DNA of 7,363 nt, from positions 1 to 7,363 of the forward strand of contig CANIDW010000078.1 in the NCBI GenBank assembly GCA_947466165.1, read 5' to 3'. The translations under genes and the position numbers were made by a program. Position 1 is the stretch's first letter. Every line of letters begins with the position of its first letter. This document shows positions 1 through 6,159 of this stretch, in pieces. This DNA is from Comamonadaceae bacterium (GTDB taxonomy: Bacteria > Pseudomonadota > Gammaproteobacteria > Burkholderiales > Burkholderiaceae_C). Below the pieces are notes generated by a model. That model was not told the origin of the DNA, did not search any database, and saw only the letters and a list, made by a program, of their open reading frames with translations.

Positions 1-1082
1 AAAATGGACTGGCGGGTTATGGGCGAGTTGATGTCACGCCCTTCATATAAAGACTTGGCCTGCGTGCCATTGACAGCCAGCGGCGCGTCACTGCGGGTTT
101 CGCTGCGGGCCGATGGCATTAACACCGACAGGTAAAGATCGTCCAGCCCGGCGGGGCCTTTGCCTTTGAGACCCACATCGTCAAAGTATTTGTCCACCAG
201 ATGAAGCTGCTGGTACACGCTCAAGTCCAGTATGGCCTTGGGGTTGGCCGCATAGCCGGCGCTGGCTGCACCGCGGTCGGCGCCGTCACAGAACTGAATG
301 ATGCCGTGGCAGCGCTGGTTAGAAGCGCGCGGGTTCATGCCGTCACTCTCCATCAGGGTCATGCGGGCAAAGTCGTCAGGGTTGAAGCGATGGTTTTTGG
401 CCAGCTCCAGAATTTTGTCGCGCACATCGCCTTTTTCATTGGCGGGAATAAAGCCTTTGCTGACGGCGCGGTTGAGCGTTTTGTCCAGCACTTCATGGCG
501 CAGCTGCGCAGGCGCGCTCTTGGCGGCTTGCGGCGTAGCAGCCACACCGGCGGCCTGAAAGCTTTGCAAGGCGGTGGCAGCTGGCGGCGGCGGACGGAAG
601 GCCACGGTGGTCATCTGCCCTGCCCGGCCGGCTTCCAGGTCCTGCGAGAGCTGGTTTAAGTTGATCTGCTGGCCCGGGAAAATGCGGTTGACGTTGCTGA
701 TCTTGTTGGCGCTGGCGACTTGCTGGACCAGCCGCATGGTTTGTGAGCCGCTGAGCTGCACCCCCATGGATTGGGCATGTTCTTTGACGATGTCGCTGAG
801 CGTGTCGCCGGGAACCACTTTATGAATGACAGCCGGGCCCCGGTCTGCGCTCAGTCCGCTGGCGTTGAGATCGGTGGGCGCAGACTGCTTGTTTTGGTTG
901 AGCGCCAGCGTCAAGGGCTCGCTCAAGCGAACCTGGCTGAGCGCCGCGCCGAAGCGGCCGGCAGCGCCGTCTACGGCTTTGCCGCCCTGCGCCGGGCGGG
1001 CGGGGTTGCCTGCGACCCTTTGCAAAGATGCTTGCCAGGCGGCTTTGCCGGCAGGTGCAGATACCTTGTCATCAGGCCCCAT
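1..1082 (-). CDS. LysM-domain lytic-transglycosylase-like protein, 3' end outside window
   Basis: A frame open from the ATG at 1082 to the window edge gives 360 residues. Residues about 86-142 form a LysM peptidoglycan-binding domain (start VIHKVVPGDTLSDIV, end IFPGQQINL). After a Pro/Ala/Gln-rich linker, residues about 200-360 resemble a lytic transglycosylase domain of the phage-structural type: E245 in LMESDG is the likely catalytic acid, followed by a GIIQF motif at 260-264 and DDLYLSVLMPSA further on. It probably cleaves or remodels peptidoglycan. There is no Sec signal or membrane segment at the N-terminus (starts MGPDDKVSAPAGKAAW), so export would need another route, possibly the flagellar secretion apparatus; that is inference. 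The start is supported by GAGGAG six bases upstream. It diverges from flgA. Family assignment by eye is good for LysM and fair for the enzymatic domain. Confidence 0.8.
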   Translation of the reverse strand, partial: MGPDDKVSAPAGKAAWQASLQRVAGNPARPAQGGKAVDGAAGRFGAALSQVRLSEPLTLALNQNKQSAPTDLNASGLSADRGPAVIHKVVPGDTLSDIVKEHAQSMGVQLSGSQTMRLVQQVASANKISNVNRIFPGQQINLNQLSQDLEAGRAGQMTTVAFRPPPPAATALQSFQAAGVAATPQAAKSAPAQLRHEVLDKTLNRAVSKGFIPANEKGDVRDKILELAKNHRFNPDDFARMTLMESDGMNPRASNQRCHGIIQFCDGADRGAASAGYAANPKAILDLSVYQQLHLVDKYFDDVGLKGKGPAGLDDLYLSVLMPSARSETRSDAPLAVNGTQAKSLYEGRDINSPITRQSI

Positions 1083-1128
1083 GGCTGTCTCCTCGCGTGG
1101 GTTGGCCCCATGCGTCAAAATGAGTCGT

Positions 1129-1147
1129 CACAGCCTTCAGGGCTGTG
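1129..1147. repeat. 7-bp perfect inverted repeat (small hairpin)
   Basis: CACAGCC at 1129-1135 and GGCTGTG at 1141-1147 are exact reverse complements around a 5-base loop. It lies between the divergent starts, in the presumed leader of the LysM-transglycosylase gene and upstream of the sigma-54-like element for flgA. No T-run follows directly on either strand, so it is not a convincing terminator; it could be an operator or a leader hairpin. Function unknown. Confidence 0.4.
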
Positions 1148-1171
1148 GGCTTGAAACCGATCTTTTTCACT

Positions 1172-1187
1172 TGGTCTCTTTCTTGCA
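1172..1187 (+). promoter_or_regulatory. Candidate sigma-54 (-24/-12) promoter for flgA
   Basis: TGG at 1172-1174 and TTGCA at 1183-1187 have the GG and GC dinucleotides exactly 10 bases apart, as sigma-54 promoters require. The element between is TCTC rather than the consensus CACG, so the -24 box is only partial while the -12 box is perfect. Transcription would begin near 1198, leaving a leader of about 65 bases before flgA. The sigma-54 activator gene at the right end of the window makes sigma-54 control of early or middle flagellar genes plausible here. Confidence 0.45.
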
Positions 1188-1264
1188 AGAATGTCTTTGT
1201 GCACCCTCTGTGGTGTCAATAAACCAACACCTTAATGGGCGTTTTGAACGATTTATCTGAGTGA

Positions 1265-2083
1265 ATGCAAATGCTGTGCCGACCTTTTAGTGTCAATTTC
1301 CGGCACCCTTTGACCGGGGTGCTGGCCATGCTGGCCGCCTGCCTGGTCTACGGCCAGGCTTGGGCCCAGGCCGGCAAAGTGCCGCCCGCACCACCCGTCG
1401 CGCCCAGCGCAACGGCTGCGGCTAACGCATCGCCCAAAGACAAAATGCTCATGCAAGTGCGCCAATGGGTGGCTCAAAACCAGAACACAGAGCCCGCCAA
1501 AGTTGAGATTGCGCCCATTGACCCCCGGGTCAATGTGCTGGAATGCCCGCAAGCGCTGTTGATCGACCTGCCCTTTGCCTCGCGTGAATCGGTGCGGGTG
1601 CGCTGCGCCCAGCCCGCCTGGCAGATTTACCTGCAGGTACAAAAGTCGGCTGCGGCTGCGCCGGCGGCTGTGTCGGCCCCGGCTGCTGCGCCCCCCGTCA
1701 ACCGGACCACCGTGATCACCCGCCACCTGATTCAGCGCGGCACCCAGTTGCAACCGGGCATGCTCGAGGAAGTCAGCCGCCCTACCCAGGGTCTGGATGC
1801 ACAGGCGGTGTCGTCCTTGCAAGATCTTCTTTATGGAGAAGCCACCCGTGATTTACCGGCAGGCCAAGTAGTACGAAGTAGTGACATAAGGCGGGCTGTT
1901 TTGGTGAAACAAGGGCAATCCGCACTCATGTCGGTAGGCCAGGACAAGGGCTTTCAGATCACCGTCCGTGTCGAAGCGCTGCAAGATGGCCGAATGGGTG
2001 AACAAATCCGCTTGAAAAATACGGAGTCGGGTCGATTACTAACGGGTACAGTCACGGGGCCGAACGCTGTTAAAGGATTTTGA
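1265..2083 (+). CDS. flgA: Flagellar basal-body P-ring formation protein FlgA
   Basis: A 272-residue periplasmic protein of the FlgA family, which helps FlgI polymerise into the P ring around the rod. The N-terminus is a Sec signal peptide (hydrophobic LTGVLAMLAACLVYG, likely cut after AWA near residue 35). An N-terminal domain follows, then an Ala/Pro-rich linker at about 126-145, then a SAF/FlgA C-terminal domain from about residue 148 to the end, with the typical features VITRHLIQRG, LPAGQVVRSSDI and IRLKNTESGRLLTGTVTG. It is first of the plus-strand order flgA-flgM-flgN, the usual order in proteobacteria. The start is uncertain: ATG codons at 1265 and 1271 are in frame, neither with a strong ribosome site, and GAGTGA sits better for 1271. 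The usual divergent neighbour, flgB, is not present here. Confidence 0.93.
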   Translation: MQMLCRPFSVNFRHPLTGVLAMLAACLVYGQAWAQAGKVPPAPPVAPSATAAANASPKDKMLMQVRQWVAQNQNTEPAKVEIAPIDPRVNVLECPQALLIDLPFASRESVRVRCAQPAWQIYLQVQKSAAAAPAAVSAPAAAPPVNRTTVITRHLIQRGTQLQPGMLEEVSRPTQGLDAQAVSSLQDLLYGEATRDLPAGQVVRSSDIRRAVLVKQGQSALMSVGQDKGFQITVRVEALQDGRMGEQIRLKNTESGRLLTGTVTGPNAVKGF

Positions 2084-2090
2084 GGTTTTT

Positions 2091-2152
2091 TTCAAAAGGC
2101 CCTCAAGTTCTCAAAAGAGCTGCCGATACTACAGATGCACAGTCCTTTTGAA
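2091..2152. repeat. 9-bp inverted repeat bracketing the flgM promoter
   Basis: TTCAAAAGG at 2091-2099 and CCTTTTGAA at 2144-2152 are perfect reverse complements, 44 bases apart, with the sigma-28 promoter lying between them. The core TCAAAAG also occurs as a direct copy at 2111-2117, inside the promoter spacer. The left arm follows a T-run at 2086-2092 just after the flgA stop. It might be a pair of regulator half-sites or a weak RNA stem in read-through transcripts. No known binding protein can be named from sequence. Confidence 0.5.
2103..2129 (+). promoter_or_regulatory. Sigma-28 (FliA) promoter for flgM
   Basis: TCAAGTTC at 2103-2110, an 11-base spacer, then GCCGATAC at 2122-2129. Compared with the enterobacterial flagellar consensus TAAAGTTT-N11-GCCGATAA, the -10 box differs at one position and the -35 box at two, with exact spacing. 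Transcription should start near 2136, about 48 bases before the flgM start. This gives flgM late (class III) expression in addition to possible read-through from flgA, the normal arrangement for feedback control of sigma-28. Confidence 0.85.
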
Positions 2153-2183
2153 GTGACTGTCATTAATAGAAAGAGAGTGCTTT

Positions 2184-2507
2184 ATGACCGATGCAATTTC
2201 ACAATATGGCCGCCAAGCCCAGTCTGACCCGACTGTGCGCAACGCATTGGAAAAGCTCGATAAGAAGGCCGCACCCACTGACAGCAAAGACACTGCGGCC
2301 CAAGCTCAGGCGCCCAAAGCCCCTGTGCGCCCCGGCCCGGACACGCTGAGCTTGAGCAATGTGGCTCAAAAAGCCATGAACGAGCCCGAATTTGACCGTG
2401 TCAAAGTGGATTCGATCAAAAAAGCCATCCAGGAAGGCCAATACCCCCTGGATGCCAAACGCATCGCCGAGAGCTTTGTGGCGATCGAAAAAATGATTGC
2501 CGACTGA
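2184..2507 (+). CDS. flgM: Anti-sigma-28 factor FlgM
   Basis: A 107-residue, charged, Ala/Lys-rich protein with a low-complexity, probably disordered N-terminal half, as is normal for FlgM. The conserved sigma-28-binding half is residues about 54-106: DTLSLSNVAQKA, then DRVKVDSIKKAIQEGQYPLD and the terminal helix AKRIAESFVAIEKMI. It holds FliA inactive until the hook is finished and FlgM is secreted through the flagellar export gate. AAAGAGAG lies seven bases ahead of the ATG. It has its own sigma-28 promoter and is followed by flgN four bases after its stop, so the anti-sigma factor and the chaperone gene are co-transcribed. Confidence 0.95.
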   Translation: MTDAISQYGRQAQSDPTVRNALEKLDKKAAPTDSKDTAAQAQAPKAPVRPGPDTLSLSNVAQKAMNEPEFDRVKVDSIKKAIQEGQYPLDAKRIAESFVAIEKMIAD

Positions 2508-2511
2508 GCAG

Positions 2512-2925
2512 GTGACTGACCCAGCCAAAGCCGAGCAACTGGCACGCGCCGTGCGCGCCTTGCCTATGGCCGGAGAATTGGCGCAAATTCTCGACATGGA
2601 GTTCGAGGCCCTGCAAAAGCAGGACCTGGACCGTTTTGAACAACTTCAAGGCCGCAAAGCCGATTTGCTGGCCGAACTCGCAGGCCTTTGCCCTGCTGCA
2701 GAGGTTTTGCAAAAAGACCCCGATTGGCAGGGCTTGCTGGCCGCCATGACCGAATGCCGCGACCTGCACAGGCGCAACGCCATGCTCATTGAGCGCAAAC
2801 TCGAAGCCATTCGCGGCACGCTGCAAAGCCTGCAGTCCAGCGTGGCCACCAGCACCGTCGAGGTTTATGACCGCCTGGGCCAAGTGGCCCGTTTTTCACG
2901 CGGGCGCGGGTACCAGGACGCCTGA
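2512..2925 (+). CDS. flgN: Flagellar export chaperone FlgN
   Basis: A 137-residue, mainly helical protein of the FlgN family, the cytoplasmic chaperone that binds the hook-associated proteins FlgK and FlgL and brings them to the export gate. Typical features are the opening helix with EFEALQKQDLDRFEQLQGRKADLLAEL, the middle segment MTECRDLHRRNAMLIERKLEAIR and the C-terminal stretch ending in GRGYQDA. The chosen start is GTG at 2512, four bases after the flgM stop. A TTG at 2497 is in frame and would add five residues overlapping flgM; it has no better ribosome site. Translation is probably coupled to flgM. The gene ends 12 bases from the stop of the convergent FlhB-tail gene, and no terminator hairpin is visible between them. 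Confidence 0.9.
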   Translation: MTDPAKAEQLARAVRALPMAGELAQILDMEFEALQKQDLDRFEQLQGRKADLLAELAGLCPAAEVLQKDPDWQGLLAAMTECRDLHRRNAMLIERKLEAIRGTLQSLQSSVATSTVEVYDRLGQVARFSRGRGYQDA

Positions 2926-2937
2926 GCCCTGCCCTGT

Positions 2938-3267
2938 TCAAGCCGCAGGATCGGCCGGCGCTGCTTGGGCAGCCACCTCAGGGCGGCTGTAGCCAGCCAT
3001 TTTTTCATCCCCCGGGCGCATGCCCTTGAGCCAATAAACCCAGCTCAAAATCACGGCCACGGTGGTGTAGAGCTCTGTGGGGATCTCGTCGTCCACATTG
3101 AGCCGGCTGAGCAAGGCCAGCAACTGGGGGTCTTGCGAGACATAAATACCCTGCTTGCGGGCTTCTTCCACAATCATGTCAGCCACGGCACCGTCGCCCT
3201 TGGCGGTGACCATGGGCACGGCGTGGGCGCCGTACTCGAGGGCAATGGCTTGACGAATCGGGTTCAT
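2938..3267 (-). CDS. Stand-alone FlhB/EscU C-terminal-domain protein (FlhX-like)
   Basis: A 109-residue soluble protein matching the cytoplasmic C-terminal domain of FlhB, the export-substrate switch of the flagellar secretion system. Recognisable are AIALEYGAHAVPMVTAKGDGAVADMI (residues 7-32), EEARKQGIYVSQDPQLLALL and the end DDEIPTELYTTVAVILSWVYWL (residues 59-80). The four-helix membrane part of FlhB and the NPTH self-cleavage loop are absent, so it corresponds only to the fragment after the cleavage point. Family members called FlhX or FlhB2 can in some bacteria stand in for the cleaved FlhB tail. Its ATG overlaps the stop of the FliK-like gene by four bases (ATGA), pairing a ruler-type protein with a switch-type protein. 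Residues 85-109 are a Pro/Ala-rich tail. Confidence 0.9.
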   Translation of the reverse strand: MNPIRQAIALEYGAHAVPMVTAKGDGAVADMIVEEARKQGIYVSQDPQLLALLSRLNVDDEIPTELYTTVAVILSWVYWLKGMRPGDEKMAGYSRPEVAAQAAPADPAA

Positions 3268-4355
3268 GCTGAAACGTCCACCACCATGCCGCGCCCGCTA
3301 GGGCGCCACTGACCGGGCTCCACCGGCCGCGCGCCATGCACAATTTGAAAGCTCTGCATGGCCAGACCGGCCTCAGCGAGTTGCTGGCGCAGCTCCGGCG
3401 AGCGGGCGGTGGCCTGCCGGGCCACTTCACCCTGCAAAGCCCACATATGCAGGTCGACCCGGTCGGTGCCGTGCAGCTCGGTCTTGAGCCAGATTTCACC
3501 GAGCACATCGCTGCGAGAGTGCACGTTGACTGTCAGTGGCGGCGGTTTATCGCCGTCACGCGGCCCGCGCCTGAAGACAAGCTCTACCGGCTCAGCATCA
3601 TGAAACGGCAAGACCATGCGCATGAGCAACTCGCGCTGGGCCTGGGCTTGCACGGCCTGGACCTGGAAAGACTCCAAGTCGTCTACCGCACGCTGCAGGC
3701 TGCTGACTTTCTCGGCACTTTCGTCGGACTCTCCCCGGGCCAGTGCCGCCATCAGGCGGCGCAGCAGTTGTTTAGGGTCGTCGGCTGGCGGCATGAGACC
3801 ACGTGCTAACCAGGCCTCGGCCCCCATGCCGGCGGCCACGAATTGGCTGAGTGCCTGCGGCGTGAGCTGCGCCATGGACAGCTGCATGCTGCGCCACTGG
3901 GTCTGCAGGTCGGGGCGCGGCAGGCTTTGCAAAATGGTGTCCAGCGTACCCGGGCGGAACATCTCAGCCACACCCTGCGCCAGCGGCGGGCGAAACAACA
4001 AGTTGGCCACTTTCGAGAAGAAAACGCTGGCGTCTGGCGCAGTGGTCAGCGATGGCAGGGCCGTGGTGGCCGGCAAGAGCTGCAAACTCCAGGGGCCGCT
4101 AGGCGAGGCCTGGACCCGCAGCGACAGTTTGTCCCCTTCAGCCCAGGGTGAGGGGCGTGGCAAATCCAGCAGGCGCCCGCGCAGCAGCAAGGCCATGTCA
4201 CCGTTCGGGCGGGTGTGCACCAAGGCTTCCACAACCTCACCATCGGTCAGCCCCAGCGCACGGGCCGCCGGGGCGGCCAAAGGCAACAACTTTCCTTCAA
4301 GAAAAATTGGGTTTGCGCGGCCAGCCGTGTGACTGGCCTGAGCGCCTTCAATCAA
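3264..4355 (-). CDS. fliK: FliK-family hook-length control-like protein
   Basis: A 363-residue protein. Residues about 255-345 look like the FliK C-terminal domain (PVELVFRRGPRDGDKPPPLTV, DVLGEIWLKTELHGTDRVDLHMWA, VARQATARSPELRQQLAEAGLAMQSFQIV), which in FliK contacts FlhB to switch export from hook to filament subunits. The N-terminal 100 residues form a beta-rich segment with a leading ILxGKLLPLAAP-like stretch. The middle is helical with a Gln/Ala-rich part at 230-242. It may be a second, FlhX-partnered member rather than the canonical fliK, which usually sits in the fliE-R cluster; that cannot be settled here. The start is a TTG at 4355 overlapping the upstream stop (TTGA) with no clear ribosome site, consistent with translational coupling. 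A later TTG near residue 22 is preceded by GAAGGA and is an alternative. Confidence 0.82.
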   Translation of the reverse strand: MIEGAQASHTAGRANPIFLEGKLLPLAAPAARALGLTDGEVVEALVHTRPNGDMALLLRGRLLDLPRPSPWAEGDKLSLRVQASPSGPWSLQLLPATTALPSLTTAPDASVFFSKVANLLFRPPLAQGVAEMFRPGTLDTILQSLPRPDLQTQWRSMQLSMAQLTPQALSQFVAAGMGAEAWLARGLMPPADDPKQLLRRLMAALARGESDESAEKVSSLQRAVDDLESFQVQAVQAQAQRELLMRMVLPFHDAEPVELVFRRGPRDGDKPPPLTVNVHSRSDVLGEIWLKTELHGTDRVDLHMWALQGEVARQATARSPELRQQLAEAGLAMQSFQIVHGARPVEPGQWRPSGRGMVVDVSA

Positions 4356-4882
4356 GGAAAGCGGACCCAGCGGCGCTGCTGTTCAGCTGACGCCGGTGCG
4401 GCCGCGCGCGCTGCATCTTCTGTTTCCATCAAGGGCATGGCCACGGCACGCAGCAGCTGGACAGCGTCGGGTACCTTCAATTCGTCGGTGGTGCGCATGC
4501 GTGAGGCCTGACCGCCGGGAAATGCCTGCGGATTGAGTTCAATGAAAGCGTTGCGCAGCAACTCGATGCGCAAGGGGCTGTCGGCCATGGTTTTTTGAAT
4601 CACTTTGTCCAGCGACTCACCGCGCAGCGCTTTGTAAGTCAGGCCGGACGCCACCACGGCCGGGCGTACAGGTGCAACAGGAGCGACGGCCTTGGGAGCC
4701 AGGTTGGGCGGAAATATAGCCGGCCGGGGGGCCTGAATTGTGCTTGGGCTTGGGGTTGCGGTCTGAGCAGGGACCTGAGCCACGGCCTGCACCGCCACCA
4801 ATACCAGCGCCGAGACCAGCCACTTGGGCGACAAAACACCATGCGAGGTGCAGACAACGGGTTGGGTAGAGGACTTGTTCAT
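4352..4882 (-). CDS. Exported protein with FimV/LysM-like motif, flagellar operon
   Basis: A 176-residue protein of no firmly recognised family. Residues 20-36 are a hydrophobic segment (WLVSALVLVAVQAVAQ) that is either a signal peptide cut near AVA-Q or an N-terminal anchor. A Pro/Ala/Thr-rich spacer covers about 36-78. Residues 80-150 resemble the small N-terminal domain of FimV-type proteins: LTYKALRGESLDKVIQKTMADSPL, then ELNPQAF and DELKVPDAVQL, a LysM-like pattern of a glycine turn, a helix, an NPxAF segment and a final strand. It could tie the flagellar base to peptidoglycan or the pole, but that is inference. The C-terminal 25 residues are Ala/Glu/Arg-rich. AAGGA six bases before the ATG supports the start. 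It lies between flgT and the FliK-like gene and overlaps the latter by three bases. Confidence 0.75.
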   Translation of the reverse strand: MNKSSTQPVVCTSHGVLSPKWLVSALVLVAVQAVAQVPAQTATPSPSTIQAPRPAIFPPNLAPKAVAPVAPVRPAVVASGLTYKALRGESLDKVIQKTMADSPLRIELLRNAFIELNPQAFPGGQASRMRTTDELKVPDAVQLLRAVAMPLMETEDAARAAAPASAEQQRRWVRFP

Positions 4883-4954
4883 GGGGCTTCCTTGTCGGAG
4901 GGCGGCTGGTGCAATAAGTGATTCAAAAAGGTACAGGCTGGATTTAACACAGCG

Positions 4955-6127
4955 TTAGCGCAACACATCCAGGCCGGTCATAGCCTGGGGTTGCCAGGCG
5001 CGCCACTGGGTGCGAACCTGATCGGCCGGGCCGGCTAAAACTTGCAACTGGGCATGGTGGGCGTAGACACGCTGAACCCGGGCCAGCACCGCTTGTGCGC
5101 CCACGCCGGCTTCAAGAATCTGATGTGGAAAGCGCCGCTGATCGGCCAGCACCCACTCGTCGCCCGCCCGCACACCGGCCAGAGCACCGGCGTTGATGCG
5201 CAGGTCGGCACCGCGGGCCTGAATCACTTCAGGCTTCACGCTTTCGCAAGCCAGGCGTGCGCCCATCTCATGCGTCCACTGACGCACATGGCGGGCCACT
5301 TCTTCGCGCGCCTGAAGCAGCAGCAAGTTGGCGCTGTAAGCGCCGGACTGAGGCGGCAACGCGATATCAGCGCTGGCGGCAAAAAACGGCTTGCCACTGC
5401 CCTGCGCGCTGACAGTGAAATGAAAGCGCATCAGTGTGGGCGCATCGCCCCACAAAGGGTTTTCGCGCCACCAGGTTTTCAGATCAGACTGCGGCGCTGC
5501 CGTACGGGCTTCAGCGGGCGCAGGAGACACGCTGACGACAGCGCGCCAAGGCAGGTTTTGTTCGCCGGTGCCTGTGAGGATTTGCTCGTAAGCGGAACCT
5601 TGCTCGCTGCTTTGTTGAAGCATGCGCCAAGCACTGGCCGAGGCGCCGGCTTGCAGCACCTGGTCGCGGCCGAATTGGCCCAAGGCATAGGCCAACGCCG
5701 CGTCTTGGTGGCTCCACTGCCCACCCACTGAAAGTTGCAAAGCGATGAGGTGGCGCAGCGAAACCTGTTTTTCACATTCACGGAGCTTGGCTGCAGCGGC
5801 CAACTCTGTTGAGCCGGGGTCTGGCGTGGCTTTGCCTTCTTGCAACTTGAGCTGGGCCTGAGGCCGCCCGCTGCTGTCGCGCAGATAGCTGAGCACCTGC
5901 ACCCCGCGCACTTGCATGCCAGAGCGAAAGCTACTGCCTTCGCGCAACACGCCCTGCCCGTCTATCCAAGCCACGCTGTCAACCCGGGTCGGGCCTTGCA
6001 GGGCAGCTTGCACCAGGCCTGCACGTATGCCTTCAAGGCGTTCTTCCGGGCTCAAACCCGTGACGGCCTGGGCCAGCGCCGCCGGAGCGCACACAGCCAG
6101 TGCCAGCCAAGCGAGTCGGTGTTTCAT
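4955..6127 (-). CDS. flgT: FlgT-like periplasmic flagellar (H-ring type) protein
   Basis: A 390-residue secreted protein. The signal peptide is MKHRLAWLALAVCAPAALA, cut before QA at residue 20. Residues about 30-110 fit the FlgT N-terminal domain (RAGLVQAALQGPTRVDSVAW, VLREGSSFRSGMQVRGVQVLSYLRD). The middle part, about 115-290, fits the TolB-like middle domain, and residues about 300-390 fit the C-terminal beta domain with LRINAGALAGVRAGDEWVLAD. In Vibrio, FlgT forms the H ring around the LP ring with FlgO and FlgP and supports stator assembly. The length (Vibrio FlgT about 377) and position directly after flgP agree with that role. The start is ATG 6127 because AGGA lies eight bases upstream; a TTG at 6145 in frame is less likely. 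The gap to flgP is 32 bases. No flgO is seen. Confidence 0.75.
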   Translation of the reverse strand: MKHRLAWLALAVCAPAALAQAVTGLSPEERLEGIRAGLVQAALQGPTRVDSVAWIDGQGVLREGSSFRSGMQVRGVQVLSYLRDSSGRPQAQLKLQEGKATPDPGSTELAAAAKLRECEKQVSLRHLIALQLSVGGQWSHQDAALAYALGQFGRDQVLQAGASASAWRMLQQSSEQGSAYEQILTGTGEQNLPWRAVVSVSPAPAEARTAAPQSDLKTWWRENPLWGDAPTLMRFHFTVSAQGSGKPFFAASADIALPPQSGAYSANLLLLQAREEVARHVRQWTHEMGARLACESVKPEVIQARGADLRINAGALAGVRAGDEWVLADQRRFPHQILEAGVGAQAVLARVQRVYAHHAQLQVLAGPADQVRTQWRAWQPQAMTGLDVLR

Positions 6128-6159
6128 GGCGGCGGTCCTGCGCAAATCTTGTTGCGGGA

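Noticed and set aside
201..1154. Plus-strand open frames of 86-152 residues opposite the LysM-transglycosylase gene
   Set aside because: They lie antisense to a continuous 360-residue minus-strand frame with recognisable domains and have no ribosome sites or family features.
1190..1219. Vegetative promoter for the LysM-transglycosylase gene on the minus strand (TTGACA at 1219-1214)
   Set aside because: The -35 box is perfect, but no acceptable -10 hexamer lies 16-18 bases downstream, so it is not called as a feature.
2926..2937. Terminator between the convergent flgN and FlhB-tail genes
   Set aside because: The gap is 12 bases, and neither strand shows a hairpin followed by a T-run there.
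3336..4332. Plus-strand open frames of up to 238 residues opposite the FliK-like gene
   Set aside because: High GC content keeps the complementary frames open; their translations are Arg/Ser/Ala-rich without domain patterns, while the minus strand encodes a FliK C-terminal domain.
5042..5731. 229-residue plus-strand frame opposite the FlgT-like gene
   Set aside because: Antisense shadow of a protein with a signal peptide and FlgT-type domains; no promoter, ribosome site or recognisable domain.
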